Assembly: GCA_003194525.1 (NCBI GenBank)
Contig: NBIV01000006.1
Span: 186,001 to 250,000, forward strand
Length of the DNA: 64,000 bases
DNA from: Gracilariopsis chorda
Taxonomy: Eukaryota; Rhodophyta; Florideophyceae; Gracilariales; Gracilariaceae
Direction: 5' to 3'
How positions within the stretch are numbered: the stretch's first letter is position 1; each line of letters starts with the position of its first letter. Positions 23,645-33,628 of this stretch are shown here, piece after piece. The notes beneath the pieces were generated by a model, which saw only the letters and a list, made by a program, of their open reading frames with translations, was not told the origin of the DNA and did not search any database. A program made the translations under genes and the position numbers.

Positions 23645-25615
23645 TTACCGCTTCCTCAGGAAAGGATGCATCAGTGTTTGCCTTACGTCGGGTCGTACAG
23701 ATGCCTTTCTTGTGAGACACTTCTTCATAAAGTCCTTCGCCAAGTCTGAAACTTGGGGCTTGGCAGGGAATTGTAGCTCCTGGTGTTGGACAGTCTTTTC
23801 TCGGAACATTTTTTCTTGCGTTTGATCGTGTCCAAAGGGCTTGCGTCCGTAAAGCATTTGGAACAAGATTACTCCTGCACTCCAAACATCGACCTTAACA
23901 CTGATACGTGCATTACCGCCAGTGTCAAAACATTCAGGTGGGAGATACCACATTGTCCCTGCTCCCTGTGAAGTTAACTCCATCCCATCCACAGTAGAGC
24001 TCTCCTCGTTCATGATTTTCGAAAGGCCGAAGTCCGTAATTTGCACTTCTCCCTTGTGCACTAGGATATTGCCAGGCTTCAAATCGTAGTGGATGATGCG
24101 GCGCTGCTGTTCAGCAAGATAAAGAAGTCCAGAGAAAACTTGTGCGATAATAGAGCGAGCTTCTTTCTCAGGAAGCGTTTTATGGGCCCGTAAATACGAA
24201 TCAAGATCACTTCCCTCACAGTACTCTAGCACCGTGCAGAAGGTGTTCTCGTCGATTTCAAAGATATCAATAAGCTGCACCACTCGAGGGTGTTTCAGGG
24301 ACTTGTGAATCTCATACTCCCTCATGGCGTGTCTGATGAAGCTGCGCTTCTTTTCTTCTTTCCAGTTGCTCGCAAGCTGATGGATTTTGCACGCTACGTA
24401 CCTGCCATCGCGCAAATCATAAGCCTTGAATACTTCGCTGAACCCACCCCTTCCCAGCAGATTCAGTAGTTGATAACGATCATTCATAATCAAGAACTGC
24501 GAAAATCGGGAATCTCTTTCATCTGACTGTCGTCTCAGTTCCCGGACAAGAATGTCTCGTTCCTTAAAGAGCCTCTGACGGGTATCCTGCAAGACGCTTT
24601 CCTGCTTCTTGAGAATCTGCATCTGCACTCGGCATACGTCTTCCATTTCCTGGCAGTACTCAACAGTATCTTCGAAGGGCACGTTGGTCTTTAACACAGG
24701 CGGAGGCGGAGGCATTTCAACTTCCTGATTACTTTCCTTCTTCTGCAGCTGGGATCGCCTTTTCATTAGTTCCTTTCTCCTCTTCTCCAAACTGTCTTTT
24801 TCGTCTACTATGGATACCAGGTCCTTTTGGATATGTTTCCACTCATAGCCGTCCTGCCATGCTTCATGTATAGATGTTCTAGCGCGCTGCACGACCGGTT
24901 TTCCAAGACGTTCTCCATCCTCACAAGCTTTCCTTGCAGCTTCTTGGCGCTCATGCCTCGCTAGGGACACCAAGACCGAGCGCAATTCCTCTTTAGTACG
25001 TTGTACACCTTCACGTTCCTTTCGTAGCTCAGCATCACGTTCCTCTAACTGCTCGCGAAGCGTAGGAATCTCTATTTCTACTTGTGTGCGCAAATCCTCG
25101 TTCTGAGCAAGCAAGCTCTCTGCATCGCCGGCAGCCTGCTTAAGCATCTCGTTATCAGTTTTCAAGCGTTCAATCATTTCTCGCAAGTAAGCGTAATCGT
25201 CCTGCTGCGGGGAATCAGACCGCTCAGCAACGGGGTCCTTCTTCCGAGTAGGAGAGTCCTGGACCGGTTTGAAGAACTCATCAAGACGTCCGGACTTGAA
25301 GATAGGGGATTGCCTCTTGCGCTTTTTCATTTTTGCCTTTGGAGCGGGTGCGTACTTCCTCCGCACATTATTATTATTGGTGGAGGGTGCAGGGGTGGGC
25401 GGACGCGATAGTGAATCGGATGAGAAGCTTCGCACATCCTCAACCTCGTCGGTGGGTGTAGGTGTGGGAGGCGCAGATTGTTTCGCCACGGACATGACGC
25501 GCATTTCAGGGGGAGTTGTAGGCGCGGCACTGAGACGAGCCTCTAGAAGTCGCAATCGACGCGAAGGGTGGTCGCGTTCAGGTGTGTTGGGTGCGGTGTT
25601 CTCCGTGGCGGCCAT
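23645..25615 (-). CDS. TLK: Tousled-like protein kinase
   Basis: A 656-residue, intronless Ser/Thr kinase. Tousled-like kinases phosphorylate the histone chaperone ASF1 and support chromatin assembly during DNA replication. Residues 1-140 are Pro/Ser/Thr-rich with a basic patch (KMKKRKRQ) and SGRLDEFFKP at 108-117. Coiled-coil stretches lie around 143-215, 270-295 and 330-365, with EAWQDGYEWK at 251-260 matching the family's E-x-W-x-D-G-F segment. The kinase domain spans 381-654: GRGGFSEVF 388-396, Lys410 in VACK, EYCEGSDLD, catalytic Asp511 in HYDLKPGN (Tyr in place of the usual Arg is typical of this family), DFG 528-530, SQGAGTMWYLPPEC and YGRKPFGH. An in-frame ATG exists at 25774, but the one at 25615 has a better context (GTCATGGCC) and begins typical sequence. 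All catalytic residues are present. Confidence 0.95.
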   Translation of the reverse strand: MAATENTAPNTPERDHPSRRLRLLEARLSAAPTTPPEMRVMSVAKQSAPPTPTPTDEVEDVRSFSSDSLSRPPTPAPSTNNNNVRRKYAPAPKAKMKKRKRQSPIFKSGRLDEFFKPVQDSPTRKKDPVAERSDSPQQDDYAYLREMIERLKTDNEMLKQAAGDAESLLAQNEDLRTQVEIEIPTLREQLEERDAELRKEREGVQRTKEELRSVLVSLARHERQEAARKACEDGERLGKPVVQRARTSIHEAWQDGYEWKHIQKDLVSIVDEKDSLEKRRKELMKRRSQLQKKESNQEVEMPPPPPVLKTNVPFEDTVEYCQEMEDVCRVQMQILKKQESVLQDTRQRLFKERDILVRELRRQSDERDSRFSQFLIMNDRYQLLNLLGRGGFSEVFKAYDLRDGRYVACKIHQLASNWKEEKKRSFIRHAMREYEIHKSLKHPRVVQLIDIFEIDENTFCTVLEYCEGSDLDSYLRAHKTLPEKEARSIIAQVFSGLLYLAEQQRRIIHYDLKPGNILVHKGEVQITDFGLSKIMNEESSTVDGMELTSQGAGTMWYLPPECFDTGGNARISVKVDVWSAGVILFQMLYGRKPFGHDQTQEKMFREKTVQHQELQFPAKPQVSDLAKDFMKKCLTRKASVRPDVRQTLMHPFLRKR

Positions 25616-26165
25616 GACGCGAGAGATGATCGGGTTACCGGTGACAAGGAAGCGGAAGAACCAAGAATGGGGTGAGAAAGAGCCTATGATAATGTGAGCT
25701 AAGTCGGGATCGCGTATACGAGGGGTAATGGGGAATGCAAGAGGCAGTGCACCTAATCGGGTACCGTTTACCATTACAACGCATCCAACGAGGAAGAGAG
25801 ATTAGTTTTTTGGCTACATACGTTGCGGCCATGGCGGCCGAGCCGTGATCACGAGTTTCGCTTTGTTTTTTTTGGCGCGAACGTTGAATGCGCTATCAGC
25901 ATGCGTTTGGCAAATTGGCGCCACGTAACTTTTCGGTTTCCGTTGAGCCCTTTTTCCTGTTGAACCATTCACGAAGAGGTTACCAGAGTCCACTGCACAA
26001 TAACATCCCCCCAGAGGTACAGGTAGCCTTTTACTTCTCGTCCGATGCTCGTCGTGGCACCATCACCAACCCCCGATGCGTGCATTGTTGCCCACTGATC
26101 CATTTTGGGTCTAATGAGTGTCATGGTCAAAACGAGTAGGCCACATGTCCGGTGTGAAGTTCACA
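25616..26165. other. Upstream region of the kinase gene
   Basis: No separate gene seen. It contains the 5' flank of the kinase gene, with the frame remaining open to an ATG at 25774, and the start of the hairpin-bearing spacer. Confidence 0.5.
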
Positions 26166-26214
26166 AGCTGCGACTATCATCAGTTCACACTGTGAACTGA
26201 TGATAGTCGCAGCT
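26166..26214. repeat. Perfect 24-bp inverted repeat with 1-base loop
   Basis: The left arm 26166-26189 and the right arm 26191-26214 are exact reverse complements around a single C. The arms start AGCTGCGACT and end AGTCGCAGCT. As DNA it can extrude a cruciform. As RNA it would form an almost loopless hairpin. No terminal-repeat element or target duplication is evident around it. Confidence 0.95.
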
Positions 26215-26229
26215 GGTACACGTATATCA

Positions 26230-26281
26230 ACCACCACAATGAGGATGCTTCCCGCCGTCATCTCATGTTCATGTTGGTGGT
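26230..26281. repeat. Imperfect hairpin between two palindromes
   Basis: ACCACCA at 26230-26236 pairs with TGGTGGT at 26275-26281. Inside, ATGA and GATG pair with CATC and TCAT around a C-rich loop. It is the middle of three successive hairpins. Confidence 0.6.
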
Positions 26282-26315
26282 ATGAGCAATGCCGAAAGTC
26301 AACTGCCGTACTCAG

Positions 26316-26341
26316 GGATCATCCTACGCGTAGGATGATCC
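26316..26341. repeat. Perfect 26-bp palindrome
   Basis: The 13-base arm GGATCATCCTACG is followed at once by its exact reverse complement. It lies about 100 bases from the 49-bp inverted repeat. Confidence 0.95.
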
Positions 26342-27551
26342 TGTGCTTCTGCCCTTGTACGGCCTCTTCAGTGCTTGATTCTCGTAACAGCCGACTTGTG
26401 GCGTTTCAGGGAAAAGATTCAACTAAAACCCCAAGCCCTAGTAGAAAGGCATCCTCATCTATTTGTCCTAATTGTACACGTTCCCGCCGCCATGGAATCA
26501 GCTACCGGTTCCGAATCTCAGAACAACTTCACTTACCGCAACAGTTTAGCCTTATGGTCGGATGCCGTGCATATACAGCTTGAAGATACTATGCGCCGAA
26601 ACGAAGGCGTGCAGGAAGAAAAGCTTGCGAACCCAAAATGAAAGAAAGTAATCGTATGAAACACATCATTCCCATCACCGCTTTCCTCCTCTCGCCATCC
26701 CCATAAGCACCCTTCCAGTATCAACTTCCTTTGAACCAAGGCATCTTGCCTTTTCGTTAACGCCATATCACGTGTTCGAACTTTGCAGCGGCTCTTTTCT
26801 GTGTCAACAGATCAAAGGAATCTGGAATTCCTCTGTGCTCAGCTGAGTTTGTAGCGACAAGTCCGTTTAAAACAACACCTATATTTGTCCTGGTCATGGA
26901 ATAGACTTTAAAAGAAAGAGCTAAAGCATTTCGTTCGATGTGTGTTCTTTCTAAACGGCCCGTACAAACCCTGGGTATCTTATCAAGAGGAGTCCATATG
27001 CAAAGCGAAAACACCAAGCGCTACTGATTCACGTCAAGCCTTGTATCTACCAACCATAACGACCAGATGCTTGAACCCTTGACAAGGTTTACTGGGGCCG
27101 AGACTCAGCGTGGAGCTTAGTACCACGAAATTTATCGATGCTGTAGAAATGGGATATCTGGATATAGCTTTCGAAGGCCTGTCGGTGAATGCAATCGCCT
27201 AAACTGCCACAAGAGTTCTACAAACGTCAGCTTTATCGATGATAAGTGTAGATATGAATAGTTAAGTATGCAGACAAAGCGATTTGCTTATCTCCGTGTA
27301 GAGATAATTGTGTACGTGCTTGTGACGCACCGCTCTCACATCTAATCGCTAGTAGGTTGTCAGATCGTATTCTACAGAACAAACATCCTTGCTCACCACT
27401 GCACGAGAGCATTACAAACGTTCAATTATCAAAGGTTCCTTTGGCTTTGCTGCTCTTCAGCACGTGAACAAAAGACATGCTGGAAGCCAGACCATGATTC
27501 CGCAAGGAAACCTTCAACATGTTGAATGATTTATAAACACAAGAGGTTCAT
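26342..27551. other. Spacer, possible small open frame only
   Basis: The best candidate is a 49-codon frame on the plus strand, 26492-26641, whose ATG has a strong context (GCCGCCATGG). It encodes MESATGSESQNNFTYRNSL and onward, with no known match. I do not claim it as a gene. A minus-strand stretch near 26760-27017 is open but lacks an ATG and resembles nothing known. Confidence 0.3.
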
Positions 27552-28787
27552 CTAACTAGTTTTGTTCTTCTCAGATTGCGATTCACGATTCTCTGATGTC
27601 AGTCCAGCTTCTGAGTCTTGTTCGTTGCACTTTGCCCCGTCGGTTTGCTTGGTTTGTTCCTTTTTGTCTTTGTCGTCACTTTCCGTCGAAACTTGACTAA
27701 TTGGCACTGGAAGAGTTTCACATGAGACTTCATGTCTTGAAGCAGTCTCAGTGGCTGCTGTCTCGTTTTCCTTCGCTTTCGCTTCATTCACAACATCTCG
27801 TTCGTTAGTAACCTCAACTTTCTTTTTCATACCTTTTGCCGTTTCCAGTTTCTTACCTTTTCTAAGTTCATCATATTCTGCTTTCATGTCAACAACAACT
27901 TCCACTTCAACCTTATCGGTTGGTTCAGTTTTATTCGCTGCGCCTTTGCCCAGAACTGACTGTTCGGTCATGCGCTCGTTCTCCGTAACATCTTGAAATT
28001 CTGTTGTGCTTTTCTGCAGCGTTGGTGCGGGTGCATTCGTTTCAACAGCATCTTGTTCATTAATTTGGTCGTCACTTTGGTCACCGTTCCGTTCAGCCGT
28101 TTCCAAATCTTCAATTTCCCTCATATCTTGTTCGCTATCGTCGTTGGAGTCTTCATCGAGATCGCCTCTGTCCGCACTCACCCTTCTGACGTACCAATCA
28201 CGCCTGTTAATGGCTTGTTTTCGAAGTAGTACTTCCTTCCACACAGAGCGTTCCTGGTCCATAGTCCCGCCATCACCAGACTTCTCAGACCTCGCCAAAA
28301 GTTCAAAGACTTTAGTTTCATCTAGAGCTACCTCATGGAACCTCGGAACTCTTGTCGTAATCACTGACCCCGGCATGTCAGCAATTTCATCATCCTTGTG
28401 GACACAACTGCCAGCAATTACATCATACGCAGTACCATCACCACCATCATTTGCGTCGTTTATAAACAACACGTCGGCGCGTGCGTAGGCGATCGAGGAG
28501 ATGTTCTCCTCGCGTACATCGGAAAGGAATTTGACCAGTTGCGCAGCTTCCCAGATTGTAAGTGAAAGGTCAAGCACTCTTCTCCCATCTGATGAACGAC
28601 GAAGATGTTCCCCTTGGGCATCAAGTAGTCTTAGTTGACCAATAGCTATTATGGCATGCGGGGACGCACGCTCGTGAAGGTGAACCCAGATATCATCAGG
28701 AAGCGCATGGCGACAGAGGGAATTGATCTCGCTGTCAGATTCGCCGATGTTAATCTGAAATCCTTGACAAGAGAGAACACTACGCAT
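27552..28787 (-). CDS. NFACT-R domain protein with acidic C-terminal tail
   Basis: A 411-residue protein. Residues 1-160 fit the NFACT-R (DUF814) fold of CCDC25 and of the C-terminal part of Rqc2/NEMF: FQINIGESDSEINSLCRHAL, then PDDIWVHLHERASPHAIIAI, a helix EAAQLVKFLS, and PGSVITTRVPRFHEVALDE. Family members bind nucleic acid or aminoacyl-tRNA, some in ribosome quality control. The tail from about 200 is rich in Glu, Asp, Lys and Thr and looks like disordered or coiled-coil sequence. The central Asn-Asp pair of the family is replaced by Ile-Asn. The ATG at 28787 starts directly before the domain. A second NFACT-R gene and a fragment lie upstream on the same strand. The exact function is unknown. 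Confidence 0.65.
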   Translation of the reverse strand: MRSVLSCQGFQINIGESDSEINSLCRHALPDDIWVHLHERASPHAIIAIGQLRLLDAQGEHLRRSSDGRRVLDLSLTIWEAAQLVKFLSDVREENISSIAYARADVLFINDANDGGDGTAYDVIAGSCVHKDDEIADMPGSVITTRVPRFHEVALDETKVFELLARSEKSGDGGTMDQERSVWKEVLLRKQAINRRDWYVRRVSADRGDLDEDSNDDSEQDMREIEDLETAERNGDQSDDQINEQDAVETNAPAPTLQKSTTEFQDVTENERMTEQSVLGKGAANKTEPTDKVEVEVVVDMKAEYDELRKGKKLETAKGMKKKVEVTNERDVVNEAKAKENETAATETASRHEVSCETLPVPISQVSTESDDKDKKEQTKQTDGAKCNEQDSEAGLTSENRESQSEKNKTS

Positions 28788-29647
28788 CTTTCCTCGGTGC
28801 AGCGGTGACGTGTCGTGCCCAGCAGGTTTCCGCTCGTGTAGCTAGATCCCAGTGTTTGTCTTCAACCGGATTCTAACCTTGGGCCTTGTGCTTTGCTGCA
28901 CTTTAGTTCAGGTTTACGGTACGTGAAGTCGCCTGAAACCATGCGTGAACTCTGTGGAAATCCGGATTCGACGACCTGATACGGGCAGTCAGGGATGCGG
29001 CTTAAGTGGAGGCATCTGTTTTCAGGGAAACTCACTGATTTTTGCGGTATGATGCAAACTGGGCAACATGTGAAACAGTTCCAAAAGCGTCACAAAGCAG
29101 CCTTCCTTTGTATTACATCGCGCTTGCAATAAAATTATTGAAACTTTAAGGTCTGCACAGGGTACGAAGGTTTAAAAGGTGAACTATTGCATGTGGCTTT
29201 GCATGTAATAGTTTTCAACAGGAAAGGACCAAGAGATGATGCTCTCCTGGTCGATGGAATTCTGGTCGCTTGGAGTTTGGAAGAATAAACAAGTGGACTA
29301 GCGCTGGACGGCAGTTTTTGTTGTCGTTTACTCAACCGGCAGTTGTATGTACATGTATTTCTTTTCTAAGGAAGATTAAGAACAGGGCAAAAACTACCGG
29401 GTGTACTGATAAGAGGCTTGCCGCTCAGTGAGAAGTCTTCAGTCCTAACATGTTAGTTGATGATTCACTTCAGACGCAGTACGCACGCCATCGTTTGCCC
29501 AAGGGCACTCAGTTTGACAGTGCTCAATACCACTTGAGAGGAAGCGGAGCTTCTCAAGGGAACAATCTATCACTAGCCGCTCAATTTCTGCGCGGCATGC
29601 GTAACAAGTAAGACAAAGCCAAAAGTAAACACGGCCCTTGTGCGGTG
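28788..29647. other. Spacer between the two NFACT-R genes
   Basis: No gene recognised. Short open frames only. It should contain the promoter of the downstream NFACT-R gene and the 3' end of the upstream one. Confidence 0.5.
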
Positions 29648-30043
29648 TCATTTTCGTTTCAGTTGGGCAAGCATGAACTCCATACATCTCTCGTCAAAAA
29701 CCACTTTGGTGCGCCTCGGGTCCTTCTTCAAAATGACAGAACCGGCTTTGCCGGACGGATCCGCGGAGACCCACTTTGCTTCAATGTACATCACCGTTAC
29801 CTGCGCCATGTCCCTTGCCTTTGAATAATACTTGACCAGTTGCGTGCATTCGTGGATTGCATCGCTAAGTTGAGCTTCTTTCTTCTTTTTCCCGGGCACA
29901 GAAAGCACGACATGAGGCGACGACATGCCGTCTGCGTGAAACCACAGGTCGTTCTGCTTCGCGCCGCGCCATAGTGTATCATTCTCTGCGGCGGTTTCAC
30001 CAACTCGAATAAGAAGGCCGTCTGAGGAATTCAAGCTCTTCAT
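29648..30043 (-). CDS. Small stand-alone NFACT-R domain protein
   Basis: A 131-residue protein made almost only of an NFACT-R (DUF814) domain. SSDGLLIRVGETAAENDTLW matches the family's d-G-x-x-I-x-V-G-r-x-x-x-E-N-D-x-L, and QNDLWFHADGMSSPHVVLSV matches p-x-D-x-W-F-H-x-x-x-x-x-g-S-H-V-V-L. Next come the KKKKEAQLSDAIHECTQLVKYYSK helix and GSVILKKDPRRTKVVFDE. The E-N-D and W-F-H residues are kept, more than in its neighbour. The domain binds nucleic acid or tRNA in Rqc2/NEMF and CCDC25. The ATG at 30043 is chosen. The longer open frame has no upstream ATG and meets a stop at 30077. A broken third copy lies immediately upstream on the same strand. Confidence 0.8.
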   Translation of the reverse strand: MKSLNSSDGLLIRVGETAAENDTLWRGAKQNDLWFHADGMSSPHVVLSVPGKKKKEAQLSDAIHECTQLVKYYSKARDMAQVTVMYIEAKWVSADPSGKAGSVILKKDPRRTKVVFDERCMEFMLAQLKRK

Positions 30044-30119
30044 CTTGGCAAGCGTTTGGTTCAAACTTGACCTTCTTCACTGTTTCAGATGCGGAACAAC
30101 CGACCGTCTATGATGTCGG

Positions 30120-30315
30120 TCAAGATGACAGATTAACTTGGGCTTGGGTAACCTTGGCTGCACAAGAGACGGCCGTTAACTCTGAACGAATTGGGTACAT
30201 TTGTGGCAGAAAACCGGGAGTGTGCCGTGGCATGGAGTGCTTTGCTTTCATAAGTCTTTCGCACCAAGTTTCGCTGCGCAGTTCGCCAACAGCAATGATC
30301 AAGTGATGTCACGCT
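30120..30315 (-). pseudogene. NFACT-R gene fragment
   Basis: The minus strand reads HHLIIAVGELRSE, close to SPHAIIAIGQLR of the 411-residue neighbour. Further on it reads RSELTAVSCAAKVTQAQVNLS, similar to the LSLTIWEAAQLVKFLS helix region. It then stops. The rest of the domain is missing on both sides, so this is a relic of a third tandem copy or a misassembled exon of the next gene. Confidence 0.5.
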
Positions 30316-30330
30316 ATTATACCTCAACGT

Positions 30331-31103
30331 GCGGCATTTCGGACTCCAGGCGCCTCCGGGTACGAAGGTAACCCTTTAGCCCTTCGAGTACTGACTTTGT
30401 GCTTGAGTGCTTCATATGACACGTCATCAAACAGGTTCATGTAAACTCTACCTTTGGTACCTTTCGTACCGTTGGTACACGTAAAGGGTTTTTACCGAAT
30501 CGGTAAGCTACCCTCGGTTACCAACGGTACCGTTGGACCTTCGTGTGTAGTACGAATTCTCCAACCCTTTGAGTACGAAGTTCGTACTCAAAAGAGTTGG
30601 AGTGCGAAAGAGATAGCATGCTTCGGTGTTGGAATGTTTTCCGGGATAACGCGCACACCTCTGCGGATCAAAATAAAGATGACGATAACAAGGTTTCGAA
30701 TGCGAAATCCTGTGCTTTCCTTAGAAACGCCATATAGTTTGGATCCATTACATATGAACCTCTATGTGTGCCTTACGAACGAAACAGAAGCTGTCAACGC
30801 GAATACGTTGTCTAATTTCTTGGTGAATCAGAGTGGTTGTTGTGATGTCAAAGCAAAACTTCACGGATGCCAACAGTTTGTAGTGCGTTTAAGGCTATCC
30901 ATTCACTAGTCGTATATCGTCTTTGAGGTTTAGACTCTAAACTTTAGAGTGCATTGAAATCGATTAACTGCGAGTGTAGAATATGAGAAGAGTTTAATGT
31001 AATTCATTATTAGTGGATTTCATTGAAGCTTAGATCTTATATCGTGAGCTAGAACTGCGGTGTCTAGCAAATGTGACAAATCAAACTACACTGGAAACAC
31101 CTG
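30331..31103. other. Spacer with GGTACC-type short repeats
   Basis: No gene recognised. Around 30360-30600 short motifs recur: GGTACC, GGTAACC, AACCCTTT and ACCGTTGG, in both orientations, making several small hairpins. One open frame (30454-30909) has no recognisable content. Confidence 0.45.
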
Positions 31104-32425
31104 TCAAATGTCAATCGTCGTCGGGTATGTTGTAGGTGGTGCATTAGACAGCGGGACTGATTGCGGAAGCAGACTCTGATCCTGGCAGACAAACAGATTG
31201 CAAGATGCACAACAGTTCTCCTGCTCTATGCTCCACAAGAAAGGGTCGCTCAAGGAAAGTGCCAACAGTTCGCAATAATCGGAGCAGCACTCTTCATCCA
31301 TGCTAGTTATGGGCACTGCTCTCGAGACAAGAATCCATCCAGGAGGGCACACTGGTCCACCCCCCCTGGAGAATTCATTTGCGTCTGTCCCATTCCAATA
31401 CTGCTCATCCCTGGCATTGAGGTCACTAGAAGGCTTGGGTCCGCTGCTAGGGTCAGTTCTACCAAATCCCTCGTCACCGTTGACGGATTCCCGACTATCG
31501 CATTAGCGACGAGCACAGTTGCGCTGTCCCCGTACGAAATCAAAGCAGATAGTTTGTCGACAAGCGATGGGAGGAACATCTTAGAATTCTGGAGGAGTTC
31601 TCGAACGTTACGTAGAATTCCAGTATCAGTGGACGCACTGGACAAAATGGATTCAATTGTTTTCTTGTAGTCCTCCAGGTACGTCACAGGAATGTGCAAG
31701 CGGTCACCACTCAGTTTGTTGCAACGCACTCCGTTGTAGACAAATGTCGTGTGATTTGCCAATATCTGAAGCGGCACGGCCATATCCAACTTCGCTTTCC
31801 TAACACTTTGAACAAGACCGATAACATAGGCTGTCGCACTTGATGCCGGGTAAGTCAAACCTTGAGGATGTGTGACCGCATTAAATGTATTGCATGCGTC
31901 CTTTTGCCCAGAAGCATCGTCTTGGAAGAATACATCGTCAGAAGGGAATATGCTGCGTTGCCATGCGGGAGATTTGATGGTTGTCGTATCTGGAGTGAGA
32001 GATAAGAGATGAGTCCGGCAAAATTCCAAACTCGCGATCTGGTTCGCTGCCAGACTGTCTAGAACCTTTGAAGAGTCGTACAGTCGAAACAGCTTATCAG
32101 TACCCACAGTCGTAGCATCAGTGTCGATAGTACTTCTCAAAACAGAAACTTCATTGTCCAGATTGAATATCGTGTGAACACAGAACTGGTCCACTGTCGT
32201 GGTGCTGCACTCACAGGAGGAAGCCATTTCAATCAACGAGTGATCGTAAAGAGCTCTTACGATTTCCGAGGGGGCTCCAAACCGAATAAGATTGGCATTG
32301 GCCTGATATGAATCGTTGAGAAAAGTGGATAAAGAAATCACGTTATTGCAGCTTGGGGCAGTACCGAAAGCCAACGCAACAAGAAGAGTTGCGATGAAAG
32401 TACTCCTGATTGATAGAACCTTCAT
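31104..32425 (-). pseudogene. Secreted eight-cysteine family member, frameshifted
   Basis: A homologue of the gene at 35612-36916. It starts with an N-terminal signal peptide (MKVLSIRSTFIATLLVALAF) at the ATG at 32425. Shared blocks include NLIRFGAPSEIV, WQRSIFPSDDVFFQD, TAYVIGLVQSVRKA and VYNGVRC. The first frame ends at 31307. The C-terminal part with the eight cysteines (CPPGWILVSR to CQDQSLLP) lies in another frame and ends at 31104. The frame change falls at a run of seven G's (minus strand) near 31360. It may be a real break or a homopolymer error in the sequence. The family is not one I recognise. The signal peptide and paired cysteines suggest an extracellular or lumenal protein. Confidence 0.7.
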
Positions 32426-33628
32426 CTTCGCTACTAGAATAGCGTTTTTTGCCACGAGGCTGTTGTGCGATGCTTTATTTCGAAATTGGTGTCTTGAAAG
32501 TTCGTTTGATAGCAGAGAGGATGTTCAAGACTGATGAGGAGATGACGCAGCTGAGGGAATTCTCCTTTCTCTTTTGTAGAGCTCTGGGGGTTAACCCTAA
32601 TCCTCCAAGACATGTTACGTTATTGTATTCGGCATTGCAAAAGCGGAAGCAAGCAATCGTACACTTCTCCCTGTACCAACGAGCAGGTATTACATGTTTA
32701 TTGTTTGAATAAAGTGTTACCACGTTTTGCATGACACAAATGGTGCACAAGTATTATGCTTCCGAAATCGGTCGTTGTCATGTGTTGGCGGAAAAGCGGC
32801 GCGACAAAAACGTTCGGAAGCCCCTAATAGTATATTGTGCAGGTGTGTGTGGATAACGTTTGCCTGCCAAACGGGAACCGTGTTTGAGAAAACGAAACTC
32901 AGCGCTCGCCGTGACGGTGTGCCAGATTTGGATGACATGATGTAACGCACCAGAACTGGAACTATTTCTCAGGCCCGTTCTACCACAAGGAATGGACACT
33001 ACTCTTGGTAATCCCAAACCTGTACCGAAGCGTAGCCTGTACCAGACCCAAGAGCTAGTCTCCACGCCCACAAGGAAGCTTGATTTCAGGAGATGTCTCT
33101 TCGAGGATGTTGAAGGGCGTCGCCCATTCTGCAGCTTAAATGACTATGTTGCCCTTGACAGGAAATAACGCTCCCAGGAAGCATCAAAGAAGAAACAAGA
33201 GTGCATCTCTATATCGTATGGCGAAGGACGGGACGACAGGAGACGGGTTAGCTTCTTAATCTGGAGTATGTATGCGGATGCTGAATCTTGTCAGCGCAGC
33301 CGATGCTAACAAATGGATCGAGGGTTTGCAATACTTGGCTTTCGCTAATTGGCGCGCCGTGCACGCTTCATTCAGCTCAGCCAATGAAACACGAAATTGT
33401 CAAGCCCCCTGCGCCGTACAATGAAAACTGAGCTTATGCCGCATTCGTGCAATGCCTCCATTTGATGTGCAGAGCAAAGCACTGTCAAACGGCGATGAAT
33501 CAGACAATCACCACCTGCTCACCACCGCTCACCAAACCAAACCGCCTATCGATCGCTGTTCCGACTCATAGCGGCTCTTCTTCTTCGATCCCGCCTTGAT
33601 CCACACATCGGAGGCTAGATTAACTACT
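32426..33628. other. Spacer between secreted-family gene and dehydrogenase
   Basis: No gene recognised. It holds the divergent promoters of the minus-strand secreted-family gene and the plus-strand dehydrogenase. GGGGTTAACCCT, a variant of a recurring motif, is at about 32587. Confidence 0.5.

Noticed and set aside
25616..25774. 53-codon N-terminal extension of the Tousled-like kinase
   Set aside because: The extension is hydrophobic and unlike the family, and the downstream ATG has the better context. It could still be used in some transcripts.
26492..26641. 49-codon frame with a strong start context
   Set aside because: It is short, has no known match and no neighbouring exon. It is kept only as a note in the spacer entry.
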